Origin: Archegozetes longisetosus
Taxonomy: Eukaryota; Arthropoda; Arachnida; Sarcoptiformes; Trhypochthoniidae
Length of the DNA: 64,000 bases
Assembly (NCBI GenBank): GCA_018873245.2
Contig: JAEMBT020000009.1
Span: 9,877,288-9,941,287, forward strand
Direction of reading: 5' to 3'
The notes beneath the pieces were generated by a model, which was not told the origin of the DNA, ran no database searches, and worked only from the letters and a program-made list of their open reading frames with translations. Position numbers and translations under genes: made by a program. Positions 55,818 through 64,000 of this stretch are shown in pieces; positions within the stretch are counted from its first letter, which is position 1; the number at the start of each line of letters is the position of its first letter.

Positions 55818-58135
55818 TCAGAGTTTATATTTAATTTTGTTCACAAACAAGTAGTGAATACATTCCATAATGAAAACGGTAATGCTTAGAGTCATTCCAT
55901 AAATCAAAACTTTGAAAACTCCACTCAAGTTCTCCAAAGGGTTTCACGTCTTTAACAAATTGATTACCTTCTTTCTCGACTCATTCAGTACTTTGCATCG
56001 ATTGTTTCACCCAATGATTATAAATTCCACTTTCTCTCAATTAAATTATACTAAAAAGTTGATTCAATCAAATATACAGATAAATTGAAGACTAGTACTT
56101 ACGTTCTATCCATTGTTGTCATATTAATCTTCTCATAATTCATAACAACCAAACTGTGAGGCATTGTCCCGCAACCAGATTGTGATATGTGGAGGTTAAT
56201 TCCATTTCTGAACACTCGTTTTTCTCTCTTCTCTTGAATACGTTTCGAATTCACTTTGAGATATTTCAATCTGCTGTATGAATCAACACGTATTTATCTG
56301 TCGATGACATATCCATAACGATTTCATAAAAAGTATCGTTAAATACATTTTCCAATGGATAAACAATCATTCTTGACTTGAAATCTTGAGCATTTCTGAT
56401 TGATCGTTCAGTGCAAAATCATAAAATTGACTGTGCGCCAACAATTATATTTCTATAGTTCCACATCTGATGTAAATCATTCCAAGAATCAATTTTCTGA
56501 ATCGGAGTTTTCTCAATCATGAAACCATAAATACAACCCGTGAATCCACTGAATAACACCACTCCACTCATTAATAGCCAAATGATAATTATGAAACTTT
56601 CACGAATAGACTTCGGAATTTTTGTCATGATGTCGGAAAGTAAGACGGTTGATAATTGCCAAGTATTCTTGAAAAAGGTTCCGACACTTTTCTTCAATAA
56701 AGAAATGAATAAGCCGAGAAGCATAAGAGTAATGCCTAACACTATCCAAACGGGGGCTCGAAACCAAGAAAATAGTTAAATTCAGGTCTAATACCTGGTT
56801 TATTCAGTGACATAATGTGTCCTGTTGAATGATGTCCTATGGGTTGGCTCATTTCGATAATGCCTTCATCAAGATAATCTGTAACCCATTTGGTTGGTAA
56901 AGCTGGATTCACAAGAATATTCCATGTATTATCAAACATAGCACTCATAATCGCCTCATAAAATAATCCAAAATCATAAATCATAAACACTCTAATGCTT
57001 TATAATAAAAAACAGAATTGATTTAAATCTAAATACAAGTTCAAATTTTATTTCATTCGGTCAAAAACTGTTTCAGATTTAGAAAATATCTTTTACTAAT
57101 ATTTCACAAGAGATATGGAGAAGTTGTTAAAATCTGAGAGTTCTAAAAAAGATCAAATTGACAATCATGTTTGAGTTTTTGCCACAAATATTCATATTAT
57201 GTGTCATCTAAGCAATAATTGAAGCGTGAAATGGAAAAATCAAACATCTCACTCCATAACAAAAAGCCCTATAATATCTGTAATATTATTAAATTTCAGA
57301 GCTCTACATAGAGTTGGTATATATTAGACTCATTTCAAAAATTAGTAAGTTTTCTTTCAATTGATTCAATTTAATCAAAGTACTAATTAATAACTGTTGT
57401 TTATGAAAATAATTTATTAAAATTCAAATTTATCACATTTAAGACTTTATAAACATTTATCGAAACTAAATCAAAAGTTTGATATGATAAATGTCAGATC
57501 TGCATATCAATATAAGCAGTAAATTATGAATAAGCTTTTTAAAGTAAATAAAGTAAAAATAAAAGCAAGATATCTGATTTTTTCATTTCATTTCACGCTT
57601 CAACCCAACTTTGGGGATAAGGCCAGGGGACTGCGATAACATGTCAGAGATTAAATATCAACTATTCTGATCAAGTCTCTTCCTTAAAGTCTACGTGACA
57701 ACCCAACCTAATGAAAACACTGAACGACATTCATTCAAACTTCAAGTTTGTTTAGCCATTAAAGTATTTTCAATATTCAAATAATTTATATAATTTATTT
57801 TCATTCCCACTAATATTTAACTCTATTTATTGCTTAATGAATAGAATCGGAATTAAAGAGATTTTATTGTATTGAGTGCATTGTACAACTGCATTCACTT
57901 ATTTGATATGATTAACTTCATTGACTTACTTCACTTTATCCTTAACCATCAATTCTCTCATCAAAGTCATTAATGGACCACAAAACCGATCCTTCACTTC
58001 TTGACCGATAACTTGTCTCTCGTGAGTTGTAAACGGTATGATTTTACTTATCAAAATACCCATAATTCTATTAATCGGGTAGTGTATATGTCCCATTAGA
58101 ATATATCTAATGACAAAGTTTGTCAACCATTTTAT
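55818..58135 (-). pseudogene. IR-5: ionotropic-receptor-like gene, heavily broken
   Basis: Exon 1 (about 58135-57930) lacks the SLFPNQ codons through an out-of-frame deletion and has a stop in place of CHE. Exon 2 (56991-56103) has a 1-bp loss in EPP-VW (near 56753), the same 2-nt deletion as IR-4 near 56432, and further damage in the second lobe. Exon 3 (about 56046-55818) begins with a stop-containing TIIxLRESGIYN and has a 5-nt loss. M1 to M3 are still legible (LGITLMLLGLFISLLKK; WLLMSGVVLFSGFTGCIYG). A MITE sits in intron 1. Oldest-looking of the IR copies. Confidence 0.82.
57219..57603. mobile_element. MITE in IR-5 intron 1
   Basis: 385 bp, ends TTGAAGCGTGAAATG and exact inverse CATTTCACGCTTCAA, with looser pairing inward (AAAAATCA). 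IR-3 has the uninterrupted AGCAATAATTTGACT at this position. Confidence 0.7.
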
Positions 58136-58700
58136 TCAGGTTCAAATAACTTGTTTGTACTACATCTCAGTATCGACTCTGACTTTTAAAATAAAACGCA
58201 ATATTTTGTCCTTTGTTTAAATAACTTTTGAATATTGCCGTTTCAAAATAATCAATATTTGTGCTGTAGTAAAGCAATATTCGAGCTTTTAAGTGATATC
58301 TCGATTAATGATAGTATTATTTATTTTTGTGGTTAGTGTTTCGAAATTTCGATCAATATTTTGTTAACTTAAGTTAAGAGTTGTTTTCAAAGAGTCGTCA
58401 CCGCTTGAATTTGATGAATAATGACTTATACTGAGAGAAAATCCGTAAAAATTAACTTATTTATGACTTTTAATCAATGAGTAAAAATAAGACGTTTTTC
58501 GTAGAATTAACATAAAAATAGATGAACAATTTAGTTTAAATAATTGATGAAAGTGACTCGTCGACTACAATTCTCATTATAGTTTTAGTTTTAGTGAGCG
58601 ATAATAGGCTTTGGAAATAGTTTTCTGGGCATTTTTTGGATTCTCCTTTTAATTCTTTTGATCAATTGTTGAACTGATTGAGGGGACATAGTAAAAGGAG
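58136..58700 (-). promoter_or_regulatory. IR-5 5' flank
   Basis: Homologous to the other IR 5' flanks (GTGATATCTCGATTAATGAT). No regulatory motif can be singled out. Confidence 0.4.
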
Positions 58701-58727
58701 AGACAATGCTTTAATTTTTTTGACTTG

Positions 58728-59146
58728 GGATGTTTTGAAAGTTCACCGATAAGATGAAAGTTCTATACTATTGACAGCGCATACTTTATTTAGAGAGAAA
58801 CCTACAGACAAACGCAATCGAGTACTTTTTAATTTTTTTTACTTGGGTGTCGTCTCTCTGTCTAGAGGATTAAAGAATAGATATAAATAGTGTCAATTTT
58901 GAGGATTTTTATGGCAAAATTTTCCATTCATTCAGATCGGCAATATAATAATTAAGGACTTTGCCATAAAATCTTCAAAATTGACATTATTTAGATCTAT
59001 TCTTTAATTCTCTAGGCACAGAGACGACACCCAAGTCAAAAAAATTAAAAAGTACTCAATTGCGTTTATCTCTAAATTTATTTCTAGATAAAGCATGCGC
59101 TGCCAATATTTAGAACTTTTTTCTTATAAGGGAACTTTCAATACAT
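58728..59146. repeat. Foldback repeat of about 420 bp
   Basis: The left arm (GATGTTTTGAAAGTTCACCG and on) pairs with the inverse of the right (GGATGTATTGAAAGTTCCCT). Inner arm words such as GGGTGTCGTCTCT / AGAGACGACACCC and AATTTTGAGGAT / TCTTCAAAATTGACA pair too. The loop is near 58930. No coding content. Confidence 0.7.
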
Positions 59147-59734
59147 CCTGTGGAGTAAGCTCAAGCTGCAATAATTATGAATATGATAGCTTTATAATGT
59201 AATTTATGGCTTTGTCGAATATTTAATTCAGTTATAGACAAATTTTCAAAATCCTTAGGGCTCGGTACAACTTAAGGAGAGTGTGAGATCACTCTATGTC
59301 CGACTTATAATAGCTTTGCTTGAGTTGGAATATTTCACATGGTGTCTTATTTCTAGATCGTTAATATAAAATTCTCTTTAAAATTTATTAAATTAAATGT
59401 AATTTTATGTAATGCTATTCATGATATGTGTTGACTATTTATTAAATAAAGCAATTGAGAGCTTACGTATCACTACTAACTGTTTAAACGCCTGATCTTT
59501 TAATAAAGATCTTAATTCGAGACATATATACATTCGGCCTAATCACCCACTTGCATATACATTCATTTGCAAAACTCCAAGAGCTATTTTTCAGACATTC
59601 TATACCCCTAAACATTTAGCAGTTTTGATTAAAATTAGGTTTAATATGAGTTTTCTGAATATAGAAAAGCACTCTATCCGATTCCATTGGCTACGAGGAT
59701 CATAAATATTTAATTATTTTAAAAAGTTAGTGTG
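59147..59734. other. No recognisable gene
   Basis: AT-rich, nothing supportable. Confidence 0.4.
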
Positions 59735-60200
59735 ATACATTTTAGATATAAGTTATAAATATAAGAACAGAGTCAAACATGTTAATAAAATACAAAGCTT
59801 TAAACACTTATTAATGGATTGTCAAGGAATTAATACCTGATTCTTAAACGAAAGAAAGTGTTTATTTCAAAAACAGAGAAGTTAATCAATAGTATATTGA
59901 CTTTCAATGCCGTTAATCGTCCTCCATCTTTTGACCGAATTTTCGATTGCCATCTTATTTTTTGGACAATAATATTTGACTATAACTCTCACCTTATTGG
60001 ACATTAACACCTTTACAACACAATAGAACAGATACTATAACCTTTAGAAAGATACAACACACGTTCTTTGACTAGGTGTATAACACGACCAAATCCGATA
60101 TTAAAATACTACAAAATAATGTATTTTAACAAAATACACATTTGATTGCTCACTTTGAGGTAAACTTATTGGACTTTACTCTCTGCTCAAACCTGACATT
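59735..60200. repeat. Dispersed block, copy 3 of 3
   Basis: Matches 12111-12520 and 46230-46540 (ATATAAGAACAGAG, GAACAGATACTATAAC), interrupted at about 59815-60020 by unrelated sequence. 60200-60560 beyond it is the inverted GR 3' flank. Confidence 0.55.
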
Positions 60201-60560
60201 AGCCGATATTCATTTTTAACACTTTTAACTATAATATAATAAATAATTATAACGAGTATAACAACAGTCATAGAAATAGACATAGTATTAAGGTAGAATA
60301 TCATAGAAATCAACGATTTTCAATACATCAGTTCAATACAAAGATATTTCTATAATCTTGATCATAAATATCATCGTCAAGGCTATGATCTATAAATAAT
60401 CAAAATAGTCTTAAAATCGATGCCATATTATAAATCAGTTCTTACTTCATATCCACGAAAGTGGTTTATAATAAATAGTTTCCAGCAATAAAATCCAATT
60501 TTCTTTTGACTCAATCTCTCAATGAATGACGACAACTAAAATAGGATTAAAATCATTTAT

Positions 60561-61679
60561 TCAATAAGTAATTAGTTGATTTTTGTAAGTTTTACAAACT
60601 TTGATATGTGTGGCATTAGTTAAGGACATCTTGTTAGGTGTGAACACGATTCCCAATAATATATCATACATTTTACTATTATGATAATAGATAGAAGAGG
60701 CACAATTTATGATTAATATCAAAGGAAATATGAAATAAAAAGAACCATATATGAAAATTAATTTCAATATTAAGTCAGAATTCGAGAATATGCCAACGAA
60801 TAAGACTAGGTCAATTATAGAAGTGTATAGAAACCAAATCCAGAATAAATATTTCGACCAAAAATCTTCATTAAATGAGTTGATTTCCAAATAGTTTGTA
60901 TTCAAAGTATTCATTATAGACATAGCTCTTCTATTCGTTAATTTTGATTTTCCTTTGCCAAAAATCTTAATTTTCTCATTCAATTCTTCAACTTTAATAG
61001 ACAGGTAATAACAAATGAGGTAAAAGTAGACGATATGATATATAACAACCATACACATGTGATAACCGATTAAAGCGAAGATCAAATTCAGAGGAAATAC
61101 ATAGAAAATGAATTGAATGAGAGAGCAGTTGGAAAACATCGGAAAATTGAAAGCAATCAAAGTAAATGGTAAAATCACTAGTTTTGAGATATTATCACAA
61201 ATGTAGAATATTCCTTTTGCTGTCTTCATCAATTTGTAGATTTTGTCTTTGTTTGATAGTCCAATACTTAGCGGTGAAGTGTGTCCTGATATCATCTCAA
61301 ATGGTTTCAAATAAATCGGAAGTTCGTTATTCTTGTAGTTACTATAATGAATCCATTGTGTAATCAGCATAAAGGAAAATATTATTATTACTGATACATT
61401 GTAGTGAATTCTCGCGTTCATAAAGTATGAGAAGTCGAGAATAATAATGTAATATTTAGGATTGTCTTCCGGTAATAGTAAAGAAATGATAGATCTGAAC
61501 AAAAATATCGAATTTGCTATAGTAACTAATAATGGATTATGAAATCTACTCCTTTTATTCGATCCGTTTTGGAAGAGAGATGAACCGATGAGATATAAAT
61601 GAGATCCAGCAGAAGTGACTAACAATTCTGATTGTAATATTTGTGATGGATCCAAATCACTTTCTATATTCAACGCCAT
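60561..61679 (-). CDS. GR-4: gustatory-receptor-like seven-helix protein, intact
   Basis: Single open frame of 372 residues on the minus strand. It aligns with GR-2 end to end (SELLVTSAGSHLYLIGSSLF; MISGHTSPLSIGLSNKDKIY; LSIKVEELNEKIKIF; FWSKYLFWIWFLYTSIIDL; SNSDLILKLIFIYGSFYFIF). The C-terminus runs on as KTYKNQLITY where GR-2 ends KNLQK. It is a more distant paralogue than GR-3, so it has had time to diverge while staying open, which argues for function. It is flanked by inverted versions of the same 5' and 3' GR sequences. Role as for GR-2; ligand unknown. Confidence 0.86.
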   Translation of the reverse strand: MALNIESDLDPSQILQSELLVTSAGSHLYLIGSSLFQNGSNKRSRFHNPLLVTIANSIFLFRSIISLLLPEDNPKYYIIILDFSYFMNARIHYNVSVIIIFSFMLITQWIHYSNYKNNELPIYLKPFEMISGHTSPLSIGLSNKDKIYKLMKTAKGIFYICDNISKLVILPFTLIAFNFPMFSNCSLIQFIFYVFPLNLIFALIGYHMCMVVIYHIVYFYLICYYLSIKVEELNEKIKIFGKGKSKLTNRRAMSIMNTLNTNYLEINSFNEDFWSKYLFWIWFLYTSIIDLVLFVGIFSNSDLILKLIFIYGSFYFIFPLILIINCASSIYYHNSKMYDILLGIVFTPNKMSLTNATHIKVCKTYKNQLITY

Positions 61680-62200
61680 TCAGTTTCAATTTAATAAACT
61701 TATCAAATTTGATGAATATATAAATATAGCTATCGAAGTGCTCTGAAATGATATCTAAAAGATAGAGAATATTAATGAGTTCTGCTATTATTTTATAGAT
61801 ATTCATTCAACGATTTCATGATAAGAACTAATCAAACTTAGAGAAATTTATCGCAATAAAACTACCTAAAGCCCATTAATGGTTTTATTTACTAAAGTTC
61901 AAAACTTAAACAGTATAATTGTCAATACAAACGTATATCTTAAGTAAAAATATCTTATACTCAGTTGAAGAAAACAAATTCATAGCTTATTAACGTTTAA
62001 TGTTTCATTCCTAAAACGCAATAACTACAAACTTAACAATTTAATTGTCAATAGGAGTATATTATTTCGATCGATTATTTGCATTAAATGTGTTTAAAAT
62101 AGATGCTGACATACTTCTATTGCGTAAGATACTTATAATGAAAGTAGAATTTAAGTTAATTTAAATCGATGTTACCAAAAAATAAAGTTAAGATTATTTT
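61680..62200 (-). promoter_or_regulatory. GR-4 upstream region with conserved block
   Basis: The inverse of TTTAGGAATGAAACATTAA is at 61997-62015, about 320-335 bases before the start. GATATCATTTCAGAGCAC is kept near 61740-61757. AATACACTC-like and CGATCGA words also recur. Confidence 0.5.
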
Positions 62201-62519
62201 ATAAGCTTATTGTGAATATTCAATTTTTAAAATATTTTATGTAAACTTTTCGATATAAGAAATTACCAAAAGATATAACCGAATATAGAGTTTATTTTAC
62301 AGCAAATTTCAATTATTTGTAGGGATAAAATATTTAGCTAATTATTACAGTAAAAACGATAATTAAACTTCAAATAATAAACAATTATAATATATAAAAA
62401 TTTAACTAACTATTTATGAATATTTATGAATCTTAAAATATACATTAAATCTCTTTAGACCAAGTATAGAGGAGTTAAGAAACGGGCCTGATAACTAAAT
62501 TTTTAATAATAATATAAGT

Positions 62520-62672
62520 TATTTTCTGATAGAGTTTTAATAAACTTTCCAAATTTGATAAATACATAAAAGTAGTTATTGGATTTCTTTGAAATCATAC
62601 CAAAAGGTATTAAAGAATTATTGAGTTTTTCTATTATTTTATTTCTATTCATTCATGATATCATGATGAAAG
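62520..62672 (-). repeat. Leftover 5' flank of a lost GR
   Basis: The inverse reads ATAATAGAAAAACTCAATAA and then AAGTTTATTAAAACT, as just upstream of GR-2, GR-3 and GR-4, but no GR coding sequence is attached. Confidence 0.5.
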
Positions 62673-62675
62673 CTA

Positions 62676-63206
62676 TTGGTATAATTGAAAATTTCGTACC
62701 CTAACGAGGTTCTGATGATAATTAAACTATTTTTTAAATATTTTATTTAAATATATCATTTTTAAATATCGAACACAAAGTTTCAACATTTTCTGTTGTT
62801 CTGTTTGCATTTTATGATCTTTTAAACAACAGTTGTCTGAAATAAAAATTGATTTCAATTCTCGAGATTTTCGGGCTACTATTGGCTATCGTTTTAAGAA
62901 GAAAATGTCGGCCAAGGATACGGCCAAAAAAGTTAATTCAGTTTTGGGCCAAACACTTTTCATATGAATTGGTTAAGAAATATTTAAGAGGGCGCTGATT
63001 CTCGTCCGAAGAAGAGATCAATCGGACAGTAAATGATTTCTTCAACAGTATTACTCTGGTGAGTGGCGACGGGTTTATGACAAATGGCAGGAGAGGATGA
63101 AGCGGGTCACTAGTGTTCGCGGAGATTACTCTTAAGTTTTTTGTAAAAAAATTTCAATAAAGTTCATTCTTTGATACTTAGGGTACGAACTTTTCAATTA
63201 TACCAA
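62676..63206 (+). mobile_element. Internally deleted mariner-type element
   Basis: 531 bp, ends TTGGTATAATTGAAAA and exact inverse TTTTCAATTATACCAA, TA at 62674-62675 and 63207-63208. Pairing resumes inward with TTCGTACCCTAA. Inside are a short N-terminal-like stretch (KKKMSAKDTAKKVNSVLGQ) and a C-terminal-like stretch (NRTVNDFFNS; GEWRRVYDKWQERMKRVTSV; RGDY) of a mariner transposase, with the catalytic middle missing. Confidence 0.82.
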
Positions 63207-63398
63207 TAATTAAACATGGCTAGAAAGTTATCGCAAAAAATCTAATCAAAAATTCAAAAGTTTTCTTATTTACTAAAATTTACCGTAAATTTTATTTGAT
63301 GAAAAACTACATTCCTGTTTATTGATCTTTATCATCAATTCTATGCAGGCTGACCAGACATCCAGTTTGGACTGGATTGTCCAGTCTTTTGATAGCTA

Positions 63399-63665
63399 AA
63401 ATACTGATATTTATATTAATCGGTTGATTAGGGAATAATGAATATATTCTATTAGAATATATCTCATGACAAAGTTTGTCAATCATTTTATTCAGATTAA
63501 AGTTACTTATTTTAAACTACATCGCAGTATTGGCTCTGACTTCTAAAACTGAAACGCAATATTTTCTTCGTACGTTTAAATATATTTTTAAAACAGAAAT
63601 TGTGGTTCAAAATTTCGATCGAAATAATCAATAATTTCTTTGTGAGTAAAAGAATTGTCGAGTAT
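63399..63665 (-). pseudogene. IR-6: exon 1 fragment of an IR gene
   Basis: The inverse strand reads IDYFDRNFEPQF and, in another frame, MIDKLCHEIYSNRIYSLFPN then QPI, where homology ends at about 63399. Frameshifts separate the parts. The remaining exons are absent from the window. The IR 5' flank continues to 64000. Confidence 0.72.
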
Positions 63666-64000
63666 TTAAGTGATGTCTCGATTAATGATAGTGTTACTTA
63701 GTTTTATCGTCGTTAGTGTTTCGAAATTTGTATCAATATTTTATTAATTTGAACTAAGAATTATTTATAGAATATGACCATTACTTAAATTTGATGAATA
63801 ATAACTGAAATAAGTGAAAATAAAAGACATTTTTCATAGAATTAACGTAAAATAGATGAATTATTTTAGTTTAGATAATTGTTGACAGCGACCTGTCTAT
63901 ATTTTAGTTTCATTAAGAGATAACAGGTTCTGGAAATAGTTTTCTAGCAACTTCTTCATTTGTTTTTCATCTTTCTGATCAATCGTTCAACTGATTGAGT

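Noticed and set aside
1-64000. tRNA, rRNA, CRISPR or bacterial-type genes
   Set aside because: No cloverleaf with invariant bases, no regular spaced direct-repeat array and no ribosome-binding-site gene layout was found by eye.

Overview
The window is AT-rich animal DNA with short introns (52 and 61 nt, GT..AG) and many small DNA transposons. Its recognisable host genes are two chemoreceptor families, ionotropic receptor (IR)-like ligand-gated channels and gustatory receptor (GR)-like seven-helix proteins. That fits an arthropod. The short IRs, lone-exon GRs and absence of any insect-type OR make me favour a mite, but this is inference. There is no CRISPR array, operon, rRNA or tRNA that I can support.

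Layout. 1-1211: broken GR (GR-1) carrying a mariner-type MITE. 1.2-7.5 kb: transposon debris (piggyBac-type MITE, LTR-element fossil, a MITE with perfect 39-bp ends, Tc1 remnant) and a broken receptor tyrosine kinase piece. 7.8-18.4 kb: a segmental duplicate of 45.6-53.5 kb, holding the intact GR-2 (16064-17167). 18.9-20.1 kb: gene X of unknown function. 20.1-39.7 kb: a large inverted duplication with IR-1 (+, intact over the exons seen) and IR-2 (-, one frameshift) tail to tail around a centre holding a broken Tc1/mariner transposase, a second gene X copy and gene Y pieces. 42.1-44.2 kb: IR-3 (-, broken by a 47-bp deletion and mosaic). 47.8-48.9 kb: IR-4 (-, no exon 1) fused to GR fragments. 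51.2-52.3 kb: GR-3, a near-copy of GR-2 with one stop and one frameshift. 55.8-58.1 kb: IR-5 (-, heavily broken). 60.6-61.7 kb: GR-4 (-, intact). 63.4-63.7 kb: start of a sixth IR (-), cut off.

How it works together. The locus grows by copying mixed IR+GR blocks, inverting them and letting most copies decay. Of about six IR and six GR copies or fragments, one IR and two GRs look open. Transposon presence or absence between the duplicated arms orders many events, and sequence swaps between IR copies indicate gene conversion. IR products should be membrane channel subunits and GR products seven-helix receptors, both presumably in chemosensory cells; ligands cannot be read from the sequence.

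All homology calls were made by eye from translated motifs and repeat comparison. No database search was run.
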